Source: Bacteroidales bacterium
Lineage (GTDB): Bacteria > Bacteroidota > Bacteroidia > Bacteroidales > UBA932
Length of the DNA: 64,000 nt
Direction: 5' to 3'
Assembly: GCA_015060225.1 (NCBI GenBank)
Contig: SUYX01000008.1
Coordinates: 1 to 64,000 of the forward strand
The first letter of the stretch is position 1. Every line of letters begins with the position of its first letter. Below, in pieces: positions 1 through 9,777 of the stretch. A program made the translations under genes and the position numbers. The notes under the pieces were generated by a model, which saw only the letters and a list, made by a program, of their open reading frames with translations, searched no databases and was not told the DNA's origin.

Positions 1-2
1 TG

Positions 3-986
3 GGTGGTGGTAAAGGTGGTTCAGATTTCGATCCAGTAGGAAAATCTGACGCTGAGATCATGCGTTTCTGCCAGGCATTCATGCTTGAGTTGTGGCACAA
101 CATCGGTCCTGATCAGGACGTTCCTGCGGGTGACGTAGGTGTTGGCGGACGTGAGATCGGTTACATGTTCGGTATGTACACCAAACTTGCAAGAGAGTAT
201 AATACAGGTGTTCTTACAGGTAAAGGCGCTTGTTGGGGTGGTTCAATCCTTCGTCCAGAGGCTACAGGTTTCGGTGCACTTTACTTCACTGAGCACGTTC
301 TTGCAAAAGCAGGTAAAGATATTAAAGGTAAAACTGTTGCCCTTTCAGGCTTCGGTAACGTTGCTTGGGGTGCTGCAACCAAAGCTACTGAGCTAGGTGC
401 TAAAGTTGTTGCTATCTCTGGTCCGGACGGTGTTTGCGAGATTCCAGACGGTATCACCAAAGAGATGATTGACTACATGCTTGTTATGCGTTCATCAAAC
501 CGCAACAAAGTTGAGGATATGGCTACCCAGTTCCCTGGTGCTGCCAAATTTACTGCAGGCAAGAAAGCATGGAGCGTAAAATGTGATATCGCTCTTCCTT
601 GTGCATTCCAGAACGAGTTGAACGGTGACGATGCTAAAGAGCTTCTTGCTAACGGTACTTGGTGCTGCTGTGAGGTTTCTAACATGGGTTGTACTCCTGA
701 GGCTATCAAGGCTTTCCAGGATGCCAAGATTCTATTTGCCCCTGGTAAGGCAGTTAACGCAGGTGGTGTAGCAACTTCAGGTCTTGAGATGACTCAGAAC
801 GCTACTCATATCAGCTGGTCTGGTGCTGAGGTTGACGCTAAACTTCACTACATCATGCAGAGCATCCACGAGGCTTGCGTTAAATTCGGTCAGCTTCCTG
901 ACGGTAGAGTAGACTATGTGAAAGGTGCAAACATTGCAGGTTTCATGAAAGTTGCTCAGGCTATGTTGGAGCAGGGTATTATCTAA
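3..986 (+). CDS. gdhA: NAD(P)-specific glutamate dehydrogenase, 5' truncated by the window edge
   Basis: Open frame continues upstream of the listed ATG (GGGKGGSDFDPVGKSDAEIMRFCQAFM); GDH motifs PAGDVGVGGREIGYMFG and ALSGFGNVAWGAA. Confidence 0.97.
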   Translation, partial: GGGKGGSDFDPVGKSDAEIMRFCQAFMLELWHNIGPDQDVPAGDVGVGGREIGYMFGMYTKLAREYNTGVLTGKGACWGGSILRPEATGFGALYFTEHVLAKAGKDIKGKTVALSGFGNVAWGAATKATELGAKVVAISGPDGVCEIPDGITKEMIDYMLVMRSSNRNKVEDMATQFPGAAKFTAGKKAWSVKCDIALPCAFQNELNGDDAKELLANGTWCCCEVSNMGCTPEAIKAFQDAKILFAPGKAVNAGGVATSGLEMTQNATHISWSGAEVDAKLHYIMQSIHEACVKFGQLPDGRVDYVKGANIAGFMKVAQAMLEQGII

Positions 987-1014
987 TAATATCTCTACAT
1001 TCCATAAAGATTTT

Positions 1015-1043
1015 GGGGTGGCTAGTGCCACCCCATTTTTTTT
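1015..1043. terminator. gdhA intrinsic terminator, overlapping the 3' end of the recombinase gene
   Basis: ggggtggc-tagt-gccacccc followed by a + strand T-run. Confidence 0.85.
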
Positions 1044-1621
1044 ATGTAATTTGAAGCCGTTGAACGGCTTACCTTCATTCTTCTTGCAATATTGGATATG
1101 GTATATCCTTCATTAAGCATTTCTTTAATTTTATTTTCTTTCCCTGTCAATTTCAATTTAAGGGATCTGCTTCCTTTAGGTCTTCCAAGGATTATTCCTT
1201 CCTTCTTTTTCCGGGCAAGGGCTTCCTTGGTCCTTTGGGAAATAAGGTTCCTCTCAATCTCGGCACTCAATCCAAATGCAAATGCAAGAACTTTTGAGTT
1301 AATGTCATTTCCAAGCCTGTAGTTGTCTTTAATTGTCCATACTTGAATATCTTTTTCCATGCAGACATTCAGTATAGACATAATCATCATCAGATTTCTT
1401 CCCAGACGTGATATTTCCGAGCAGATCAATATATCCTCTTTGGATAATTTTCTTAGAAGCAAGCCGAGTTTCCTTTTCTCAACTGCCATGTTTCCGGAAA
1501 TTGTCTCTTCAATCCATTTGTCGATTTTAATATTGAGAACTTTGCAGAAATTGTTTATTTCGAATCTCTGGTTTTCCACGGTCTGCTTGTCCGTGCTTAC
1601 TCTAATGTAACCATAAATCAT
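1022..1621 (-). CDS. Serine site-specific recombinase (resolvase/invertase; resembles the Bacteroides Mpi-type promoter invertase)
   Basis: IYGYIRVSTDKQTVENQRFEI N-terminus with catalytic-Ser motif, SRLGRN, AEIERNLISQRTKEALARKK, C-terminal HTH ISNIARRMKVSRSTASNYIKK. Confidence 0.93.
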   Translation of the reverse strand: MIYGYIRVSTDKQTVENQRFEINNFCKVLNIKIDKWIEETISGNMAVEKRKLGLLLRKLSKEDILICSEISRLGRNLMMIMSILNVCMEKDIQVWTIKDNYRLGNDINSKVLAFAFGLSAEIERNLISQRTKEALARKKKEGIILGRPKGSRSLKLKLTGKENKIKEMLNEGYTISNIARRMKVSRSTASNYIKKMGWH

Positions 1622-1751
1622 AATAATATTTTTAGGGGTTCGGGGGTAAATATATCAAAAAATTATCATAAGTCTGATTACTACTTCCTAAGAGAAATTC
1701 TAATTATTTAATTATCATAACAAAAAAAATTATAAATTCGCAATAGGGGAG

Positions 1752-1791
1752 CAATAAAAAAGAAGGTGACAAATAAGCAGCTGCCACCTTC
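1752..1791 (-). terminator. Intrinsic terminator downstream of the left SusCD/peptidase operon
   Basis: Minus strand gaaggtg...caccttcttttttatt. Confidence 0.65.
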
Positions 1792-1813
1792 ATTTCCTTG
1801 TAAATGATTACAT

Positions 1814-3700
1814 TCAATCTATAACAAACACAGGAGGAGCAAGTGGAACAAACTTCTCACCAGAAGATTTTGTCTGACCGGTATTGTCAGTCTTCTGTAC
1901 ATCATTTGCAATAAACTTCTCCAAAGTAAACTCCTCACCTGCTATTGACATAATCCTTTTTACAATCAGATAACGGCTGATAGAATCAAAATAAAGTCTG
2001 TTGTCATTCATGCAACTTATGCTCTCTGAACGCCACACACCTCTCTGGTATAACCATCCTCCTTCATACATTGATACATGTCCATATCCCTGCTGGCCCA
2101 ACAGCATACTCCATGGAGTCTCTTCCATGCTACTTGTCAATGACATGTTCAATCCTGCACCATATCCCTGCCATGCCGCATAAGAAGCCAGGGTCTCCGC
2201 CGACGGAGCAGAATCACTTGTAACATACTCGTCTACAAGTCTTCCAAATCCGTGACCACCCATCTCGTGAGTCAAGGTAGAGATAAGCTGCTGGTCACTC
2301 CTCTGCAAAGGAACCATTGAGATACTTTCACCATTTGAGGTCATAAGACAGGTACCGGCATATATAGGCTCATTTATAATCACACATACAGCACATTTGT
2401 ACAAATCCGAGGATGTAATCCCCGGTATCTTCTGTACCCAGTTGTTCACTTTATCATAATTGCACGAAATTCCCGTACTTCCTCCACCCTCACATACTGC
2501 AGAGAATGCTGTACTCCTCTGTTTCTTGTCAGCAGTAATGGTAGTACCTGATTCCTGAGAATAGGCGGCAATCTTGTAAACGGTAAAGTACTCCCTGTAT
2601 GTTTTGTACGGCTCTGCCGAAAAGAGACCTTCAATAGCCCAATCAACTTTTGTGTCAAAATGTCCACCCCTCTCATAGTCACCTTTTACAAAACCGTCAC
2701 CTGTGAATATCAATTTTACAGGATTTGGTTTTGTACTCTCCTGATATACAACCCACTCTCCATCAGCATAAAGGCTTGTAGAGGCTGTTGTAAATGAAAT
2801 CACATCAGATTCAGAAGTCTCACCAACCCCATCATCAGCTTTCAATTTTGCATAATATTTGGTGTTTATATCCAAATCTTCAGGCAAAGAATATGATCTC
2901 ACATGCCATATAGGACCGTACTCATCAAACTGGGCTCCATCTTTTGAAAGATAAAGATGATAAGTCAAAGTGTCACCATCCGCATCCTTGCAGTTCCATG
3001 CAAACTTAACATTGGAATATACATTCTCAGCACCATTTACAGGTGATGTAAACTCAGGTTTGGCAGGTGCTGTATTAGGTCCGGGTTCCTGCTCAATATA
3101 AAGAGTCTTGAAAATTCCAAAATAAGAGAACTTAAGTGGAATCTTCACATATTTATTATTTGGATTTGCTGTAACGACAGCAGAAATTGTAGCATTGCCC
3201 GTACCTGAAGTCTGCGATAAAGTAACTCTTGAGGTCTCAACAGATTCCTCAATCTTCCATGAGGTGTTTGAAGTAATGTTGATTGATACGGTCTCACCCT
3301 CTGCCTTTACCTTTACAGGATCAGGCGAGAATGTCAATTGCACAGGTACCTGCTTTACAATAAATGAAGCAGCAAGAGAGGCATCAGCATCAGCCTTTAA
3401 AGTAACTGTAGCACTCCTTTCGGCTCCGGAAATGTTGGCATCGGCCTTTACTTGCATCTGGAGACTCGAACTTCCTTTTTTCGGAGAAATCTGCAACCAG
3501 CTTCCATTAGTTACAGAAGCTGTCCATCCAATATTGGCAGTTACATCTACTGTCACTGCAGCCCCATCGGAACCCAATTCAACAGAAGACTGTGACACAA
3601 TGAGTTCCTTTGCAGGATCCTTTTCACAACCTGTCAGTGAGACAATCAGCAACAACAATATTGCATAAAGCCCACTCAATCTAAGAACACTTGTTTTCAT
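1814..3700 (-). CDS. Secreted lipoprotein: BACON-like repeats, Fn3-like region, C-terminal IgA-peptidase-M64-like metallopeptidase
   Basis: Lipobox LTGC; two BACON-like repeats (SVELGSDGAAVTVDVTANIGWTAS...); metal-binding-like TLTHEMGGHGFGRLVDEY. Confidence 0.85.
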   Translation of the reverse strand: MKTSVLRLSGLYAILLLLIVSLTGCEKDPAKELIVSQSSVELGSDGAAVTVDVTANIGWTASVTNGSWLQISPKKGSSSLQMQVKADANISGAERSATVTLKADADASLAASFIVKQVPVQLTFSPDPVKVKAEGETVSINITSNTSWKIEESVETSRVTLSQTSGTGNATISAVVTANPNNKYVKIPLKFSYFGIFKTLYIEQEPGPNTAPAKPEFTSPVNGAENVYSNVKFAWNCKDADGDTLTYHLYLSKDGAQFDEYGPIWHVRSYSLPEDLDINTKYYAKLKADDGVGETSESDVISFTTASTSLYADGEWVVYQESTKPNPVKLIFTGDGFVKGDYERGGHFDTKVDWAIEGLFSAEPYKTYREYFTVYKIAAYSQESGTTITADKKQRSTAFSAVCEGGGSTGISCNYDKVNNWVQKIPGITSSDLYKCAVCVIINEPIYAGTCLMTSNGESISMVPLQRSDQQLISTLTHEMGGHGFGRLVDEYVTSDSAPSAETLASYAAWQGYGAGLNMSLTSSMEETPWSMLLGQQGYGHVSMYEGGWLYQRGVWRSESISCMNDNRLYFDSISRYLIVKRIMSIAGEEFTLEKFIANDVQKTDNTGQTKSSGEKFVPLAPPVFVID

Positions 3701-3704
3701 AATA

Positions 3705-4373
3705 CTATCCGTTTATATAATCAACAATTTTCAAAAGGCTGGCGGGAGATTTCCATGAAATCTTATTCTGCTTGAGAAATGCTTTAAATCCCGATTTTTT
3801 ATCGGAAGGCAAAAGTAACTCAAGATTTTTTCTGTTTGCAGGATAAACATTCCCTTTTGTTACAATATAATACTCCTTCTCTACAGGGAGCAATACACCA
3901 AGATCCTTCTCATTCTTAAGATTCATATGATTTGTACTTGCCGATGGGCCTGAACCTTCTATAGAAGAAAGTCTGTTGACTGCCACAGAATTTGCAGAAG
4001 ATCCATATGCCGCCCCCCCCTGTGAATTCAATGCTGCCATATCAACAACCGTCACCTCACCTACAAAACCTTTATCATTAGCCGCAACTGCCTTCATCAT
4101 AAGCCCCTGTTTGGAGTAAAAAGAATCATTACCTATACTTACCAAAAGAATATCGGCAGATTTTGCCTCCATTATATCCTCTCCTTCCAAGTAATGGAAT
4201 TTGCTGTTCAGAATATGGATATTCACCTTGCACTCCCTCTTGCTTCCATCTTTGAAGAACACGGTAGCATCCTGAAAATCATTATAAAGATATGGCCATG
4301 TAGATGTCGGTTCCTGCGCTGCAAGCACATCACAAACAAACATGATAATAAATAAACTTAAAACCTTTCTCAT
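3705..4373 (-). CDS. Secreted protein of unknown function
   Basis: 222 aa ORF with signal peptide MRKVLSLFIIMFVCDVLAAQ, 4 nt from the downstream gene in the same operon. Confidence 0.7.
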   Translation of the reverse strand: MRKVLSLFIIMFVCDVLAAQEPTSTWPYLYNDFQDATVFFKDGSKRECKVNIHILNSKFHYLEGEDIMEAKSADILLVSIGNDSFYSKQGLMMKAVAANDKGFVGEVTVVDMAALNSQGGAAYGSSANSVAVNRLSSIEGSGPSASTNHMNLKNEKDLGVLLPVEKEYYIVTKGNVYPANRKNLELLLPSDKKSGFKAFLKQNKISWKSPASLLKIVDYING

Positions 4374-4468
4374 AGCATGTCAAATTAATAATTGTTTGTA
4401 AATGCACACATATATTACAAAATAAGCCTACCCGCAAGTAGGCTTATTGTAAACAAAGTAAATGACAA

Positions 4469-5332
4469 TTAGTCTTTAACCATAGTCCAGTCTGGCAACA
4501 GAACATTAATGCTGCCGGCACCGGCAATGTAAGCCCAAACTCCATAATCCACAGCAAGGTTCTTACCGCCATCCTTAATGGTAATAGTCCAGTTACCTTC
4601 ACCTGCACTATATCCGTTAAGCGCTGCATCAACACCCATAAACTCAACACTGGTTGTACCGCCATACTTGTACTCACTCATCTGTCCGAAAGGAACAGTG
4701 ATGGTAGTCACATCTTTATCAACGTTACCATATACAAGCATGTCATCACCAGCCCAAGATGCATCACCAAGGAAGTTGTCAATCCAAACCTTATAAGGGT
4801 CTGAAGGATCCTTCTTGAATGTAACTGTAAATTTGCTTGGACCGTTGAAGTAGCTTACAGCAGTAGCTGTATAAGTACCCAAAATTGATGTTAGAGGATG
4901 GTCAAGGTCATTAATTGTTATTGAACAAACATTCTCTGAACCAACTTTTACATCACCAGGATTTCCAATCTTCAACTGGAAAGAGATGTCACCTGAAAAC
5001 ACCCCAGGATTATCAATAATTTTTACAACAACATTCTGAGTAGGATTTCCCTCTGAGAAAGATAGAGAAGTTGTCTCAAGAACATAGTTGACACCAGCTT
5101 TAGCTGTGCCGTCAACAGCCTCTACAGAAACAGTAGCAGAAAGTCCGCTTAGAGAAGTCAAAGTAACAGGAACATTAATTGTACCTGCATTCTCAGCTGC
5201 AGATGCAGAGCCGCTGCCAAAAGCAACGAAAGCATCACTGTCATTGAACTTAGGCATCTCATTGATTTCACATGAAGCGAATAGAAATGCTCCTAAGGTC
5301 AAAGCGCTCAAATATTTGAATATCTTTTTCAT
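4469..5332 (-). CDS. Calx-beta-like domain lipoprotein of a SusCD locus
   Basis: Lipobox ASCE; Calx-beta-like pattern (GTINVPVTLTSLSGLSATVSVEAVDGTAKAGVNYV). Confidence 0.75.
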   Translation of the reverse strand: MKKIFKYLSALTLGAFLFASCEINEMPKFNDSDAFVAFGSGSASAAENAGTINVPVTLTSLSGLSATVSVEAVDGTAKAGVNYVLETTSLSFSEGNPTQNVVVKIIDNPGVFSGDISFQLKIGNPGDVKVGSENVCSITINDLDHPLTSILGTYTATAVSYFNGPSKFTVTFKKDPSDPYKVWIDNFLGDASWAGDDMLVYGNVDKDVTTITVPFGQMSEYKYGGTTSVEFMGVDAALNGYSAGEGNWTITIKDGGKNLAVDYGVWAYIAGAGSINVLLPDWTMVKD

Positions 5333-5347
5333 ATTATATGAATCTTT

Positions 5348-6760
5348 TTAGTTATAACCCTCATTCTGTACCAAATTCTCATTAACGTCCATCTCACGTT
5401 TAGGAATTGGAAGAGCAAACATGTAGCTGTGGGCAGCAACATTCTGGTTTGTAGGATCACCTACATAGTCAACTCTGGTAATACCTTTACCCCAACGTGA
5501 AAGGTCGAACCACAAGTGTCCCTCCCATGCAAGCTCTTTTCTTCTCTCATTGTAAACATCCTCTTTACCTGCAGATGTGTATAGGGTTGCATTTCTTGCC
5601 TCGGCAATCTTGTTAAGATCTGCCACTGCATCACCTGATGCACCGTTTACGATAGCCTCTGCCCTGTTCAAATACATCTCAGAAAGACGAAGAACTACAG
5701 TATTGTTTGCATCTGGAGTACCTACACCTTTTCCTGCATACTTGATTGTCCAGTACAAGTGGTCATATCCGTCAGCTTTCTGCCACTGGTTTCTTACATC
5801 ATCATCCTCATAAAGGTTTACAAGATCTGTACTTACAGCACAGTCAGCATAACCTTCAGGACTTGACATCCACATAGGAGACTCCCAATATGCATCATAG
5901 GCATTGGTCTGTGCACCGAACACCTCAAAAATAACCTCTGAAGTACCTACATTAGCCTTCCAAGCACTTGCATACTCAGCTGCAGTCCACAACTCGAATG
6001 CTGGGTTGTTGATAACCTTAGTTGCATACTCAGCAGCCTTGTTCCAATTCTCCATATATAGGTATACCCTTGAAAGCAAAGCCTGTACAGCAGGTTTGGT
6101 AACAGCTGCCTTATAATCTGAGATACCGTCTCTCTTATAGTCATCAGACATGATTGACTCAGCCTCAGTAAGGTCAGTAACAATCTGGTCATATACCTCT
6201 GCTACTGTATTTCTTGCAGGTTTGCCAGCAGGATCTGTTGACAATACTACAGGTACACCGTTGCCGTTTGGCTGGTAACCGTAAGGCTGTGCATATAATC
6301 TTACCATATCAAAGTGAGACAAAGCTCTAAGGAACAAAGCCTCAGCTTTAAGGTTGTTAATATCCTGAGCAGATACTTCACCACCCTCTTTACCCTCAAG
6401 ATTGGCAAGAACATTATTGGCTGCTGAAATCACAAAATAGCCGTAACCCCACAAACCTGAAGTTGCACTTGGGTTGTAGCTGATATTATAAGAACCGGAA
6501 TAACGGCCGGAATCAAAATCGCCTTCGGTAGGTTTTTTACCGTTACCTGAACGCATCTCTGCCTCAAAAACAAAGCCAGGACCATACCAAGTGCTGCTTA
6601 CCAATGGGCTATAAGCACCAGCGATAGAAGAGTTCAATCCATCAAAAGTAGAGAGAGTAATCTCTGTACTCTGAGTTAACTTAGGCTCCTTAACCAGAAA
6701 GTCTGAACAACTGGTGGCAAAAAGAGCAACTGTAATTGATAATATTAGTAATTTTTTCAT
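5348..6760 (-). CDS. SusD/RagB family outer membrane lipoprotein
   Basis: Lipobox TSCSD, EALFLRALSHFDMVRLYAQPYGY, YNERRKELAWEGHLWFDLSRWGKG; directly follows susC. Confidence 0.93.
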   Translation of the reverse strand: MKKLLILSITVALFATSCSDFLVKEPKLTQSTEITLSTFDGLNSSIAGAYSPLVSSTWYGPGFVFEAEMRSGNGKKPTEGDFDSGRYSGSYNISYNPSATSGLWGYGYFVISAANNVLANLEGKEGGEVSAQDINNLKAEALFLRALSHFDMVRLYAQPYGYQPNGNGVPVVLSTDPAGKPARNTVAEVYDQIVTDLTEAESIMSDDYKRDGISDYKAAVTKPAVQALLSRVYLYMENWNKAAEYATKVINNPAFELWTAAEYASAWKANVGTSEVIFEVFGAQTNAYDAYWESPMWMSSPEGYADCAVSTDLVNLYEDDDVRNQWQKADGYDHLYWTIKYAGKGVGTPDANNTVVLRLSEMYLNRAEAIVNGASGDAVADLNKIAEARNATLYTSAGKEDVYNERRKELAWEGHLWFDLSRWGKGITRVDYVGDPTNQNVAAHSYMFALPIPKREMDVNENLVQNEGYN

Positions 6761-6779
6761 CTTCTACTCATTTTAAAAA

Positions 6780-9752
6780 TTAGAATGACAACTCAATACC
6801 ACCAATGAATGATTTTGTCATTGGGTAGATACCTGCACCAATACCAGTTACACCACGCTCCGGATCCCAGAAGTCAACATCGTGGAAAGTAAACAGGTTA
6901 AGTGCACTTGCATATATCTTAACATTGCTTACACCTACTTTCTTGGTAAGTTTGCTTGGCAAAGTGTATGACAATGTAATATCCTTGATTCTTACGTAGT
7001 CACCATCCTGCAACCATCTTGTACTTGCAAAAGCATATGAGTTGCTTGCTGTACCTGCAACAGGTTTAGGGTTAACACCTGTATCACCAGGTTTCTTCCA
7101 GTAGTTACCGGCAATCTTGTACTGGTTCATTGACATCTGGTTACCGTCAGAGTTACAATATCTGCTCTCAATGATCATAACCTTGTTACCGCCCTTGAAC
7201 TCAAGGAATGCGCTCAAGCTAAGACCTTTCCAAGAAACTGAAGTATTGAAACCTCCAGTATATTTAGGCTCTGGTGAACCTGCATAGATATATCTTGCCT
7301 TATTGTAGTTGTTTGTAAGTGAACCGTCCTCAGCTACCCAAAGAGCCTCACCGTTTACTGGGTTCACACCATAGTACTCTTTAAGATAGAAAGTGTACAT
7401 GCCCTCACCAACAACATGTTTCAAACGGCTGTCACCAGAATATGTCATCTCAGTTACATCACCAAGGTTCTTGATCTCTGTCTGGTTGAATGAAAGGTTC
7501 AAACCTGCATCCCATTTCCAGTCCTTGTTGTTGATGATGTCATAATTCAACTGAATCTCAACACCGCGGTTAACCATCTCACCAATGTTCATGAAGTTAG
7601 ATGAGAAACCTGTAGTCTGGGGAACTGATTTGCTCAACAACATATCTGTAGTTGTTCTGTTGTACCAGTCGATGCTACCGTTCAATTTGCCGAAGAAACC
7701 GAAGTCAACACCGGCATTTACAGTTGCATTAAGCTCCCATGAAAGGTCATCGTTTGATGGAGAGCTTGGCAACATACCAACTGAACCGTTATACTGTGAA
7801 GAAGCATATACACCATAAGCCTGGTAAGCAGAAATGTTGTCATTACCGTTAACACCATAGCTTGCACGAACTTTCAATAGATCCAACCACTCAACATCTT
7901 TAAGCCAGTTCTCTGAATGAAGGTTCCATGATGCACCTACTGAGTAGAATACACCCCACTGCTTGTTCTTGCCGAACAAAGATGAACCGTCATAACGTAC
8001 AGAAGCCTGTAGGAAGTATTTTGAATCAAAGCTATAATCTGCAATACCAAAGAATGAAAGCAAAGTACGCTCATTGGTGCTGTAGCTTGCATAGTCTTTG
8101 TCTGAAGGTGCAGTAGAAGGATAAGGAATATTAGGATCTACCTGTGGAGAATAAGCATAGAATGAGCTGTAATCTCTCTGCATAGCCTCCTGACCTGCCA
8201 ATACTCTTACATTATGTTTGTCATTGAAAACATTGCTGTAAGTAATGGTATTTGAAGTGGTCATCTGAACATACTGCAATCTTGAGGTCTGAAGAGTTGC
8301 CTCACCCTCGCTGGTATAAGGATGCCAGTATCTTCTACCCTCACCAAATGTGGTCTCAATTGCATTGGTAGTCTTAACTGTAACATTCTTTACAGGTTTC
8401 CACTCCAAGTAGAAGTTACCGTTAATTCTGAACTGTTTCTCCCACTGCTCATCATATTTTGCAGTTGCCCTTGGGTTGGTATTTGAGTTCTCTGAGATAT
8501 TCACATTATGGTCACAGTCCTCATTATATGGTTTTGACCAAGGAAGAATGATTGAACCTGCCCACATAGGGTTTGAATAATACAAGCTTTGCATTGGAAC
8601 ATCATTTGCAACAGTGCGTGCGCCATTGAAACGGACACCCATCTCAAGTTTGTTACCCAATTTATGGTCTGCATTTACACGGAAGGTGATTTTTTCATAG
8701 TCAACACCATAGAACACACCTTCGTTCTTGTGGTAAGTAAGTGAGCTGTAGAATTTGCTCCTTGCAGTACCTGCAGAAGCGTTAATCTCATACTCATTAA
8801 GTTTACCGGCACGTGAGAAATGATCAATCCAATCGGTTGTACCACCATCCAACAAAGACATAGGACGATAGAATCTTCCATTAGGATCATCAGGGTTGCC
8901 GCCAGCATTTACAATCGCATCTCTCTGATAAGCCAAAAGCTCCTCACCTGTCATCAAGCCAAAATCATTGTCATTTGCAAGGTTTGAAATACCCATCTTG
9001 GCTCTTGCAGAGAATTTTGCCTTACCCTCTTTACCGCTCTTGGTAGTAACAAGAACAACACCGTTTGCAGCACGGGAACCGTAAACTGAGGCAGCAGCAG
9101 CATCTTTCAATACTGTAATGCTCTCAATATCGTTAGGGTTGATAGTTGCAATGGCATTACCGGTATTGGTAAAGTAAGTCTGATCACCGTTCATTACAGG
9201 AATACCGTCAACAACCCATAGAGGCTCGTTACCTGCATTGATAGAAGAAGTACCACGTACACGAATCTGAGAAGAAGCACCTGGCTGACCTGTAGCTGCA
9301 GTAATCTGAACACCAGCCATCTTACCTGCCAACATCTTGTCAACTGATGATACAGGGGCCTCAGAGATTGCATTACCCGAAACAGTAGTTACCGAACCTG
9401 TTTTAGCCTCTCTCTTTACAACACCGTAAGCAACAACCATAACATCATCAAGCACAACAGACTCTTCCTGCATAACTATGTTAATGACTGATTTGTTGTT
9501 AATCGGCATAACAACATCTTGCATACCAACAAGGGAGTAAACCAATGTGCCGTTAGCAGGAGCACTGATTTCATATTTACCGTCAGCATCTGTTGATGTA
9601 CCTGAGGTAGAACCTTGAAGTAGTACGTAAACACCAATAATGGGATCCCCATTCTGGTCTGTAACAGTACCCTTAACTGTTATGTTTTGTGCCCATGCAA
9701 AACTAACAGCCAATAATGAGAGTACTGTCAAGAAAAACTTTACTTTTCTCAT
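6780..9752 (-). CDS. SusC/RagA family TonB-dependent outer membrane receptor
   Basis: Carboxypeptidase-regulatory-like N-terminus, plug domain (IRVRGTSSINAGNEPLWVVDGIP), DAAAASVYGSRAANGVVLVTTKSG, C-terminal beta-barrel ending in F. Confidence 0.96.
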   Translation of the reverse strand: MRKVKFFLTVLSLLAVSFAWAQNITVKGTVTDQNGDPIIGVYVLLQGSTSGTSTDADGKYEISAPANGTLVYSLVGMQDVVMPINNKSVINIVMQEESVVLDDVMVVAYGVVKREAKTGSVTTVSGNAISEAPVSSVDKMLAGKMAGVQITAATGQPGASSQIRVRGTSSINAGNEPLWVVDGIPVMNGDQTYFTNTGNAIATINPNDIESITVLKDAAAASVYGSRAANGVVLVTTKSGKEGKAKFSARAKMGISNLANDNDFGLMTGEELLAYQRDAIVNAGGNPDDPNGRFYRPMSLLDGGTTDWIDHFSRAGKLNEYEINASAGTARSKFYSSLTYHKNEGVFYGVDYEKITFRVNADHKLGNKLEMGVRFNGARTVANDVPMQSLYYSNPMWAGSIILPWSKPYNEDCDHNVNISENSNTNPRATAKYDEQWEKQFRINGNFYLEWKPVKNVTVKTTNAIETTFGEGRRYWHPYTSEGEATLQTSRLQYVQMTTSNTITYSNVFNDKHNVRVLAGQEAMQRDYSSFYAYSPQVDPNIPYPSTAPSDKDYASYSTNERTLLSFFGIADYSFDSKYFLQASVRYDGSSLFGKNKQWGVFYSVGASWNLHSENWLKDVEWLDLLKVRASYGVNGNDNISAYQAYGVYASSQYNGSVGMLPSSPSNDDLSWELNATVNAGVDFGFFGKLNGSIDWYNRTTTDMLLSKSVPQTTGFSSNFMNIGEMVNRGVEIQLNYDIINNKDWKWDAGLNLSFNQTEIKNLGDVTEMTYSGDSRLKHVVGEGMYTFYLKEYYGVNPVNGEALWVAEDGSLTNNYNKARYIYAGSPEPKYTGGFNTSVSWKGLSLSAFLEFKGGNKVMIIESRYCNSDGNQMSMNQYKIAGNYWKKPGDTGVNPKPVAGTASNSYAFASTRWLQDGDYVRIKDITLSYTLPSKLTKKVGVSNVKIYASALNLFTFHDVDFWDPERGVTGIGAGIYPMTKSFIGGIELSF

Positions 9753-9777
9753 AAAGGTTTTTTTTAAGGTTAATATT
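9698..9777 (-). repeat. Left arm of perfect 80-bp inverted repeat (susC 5'UTR + start + signal-peptide codons)
   Basis: Reverse complement aatattaaccttaaaaaaaacctttatgagaaaagtaaagtttttcttgacagtactctcattattggctgttagttttg is identical to 10449-10528. Confidence 0.97.

Noticed and set aside
1661-1720. 11-bp direct repeat aattatcataa upstream of the recombinase
   Set aside because: Short and very AT-rich in an AT-rich spacer; not convincing as a recombination site without further copies.
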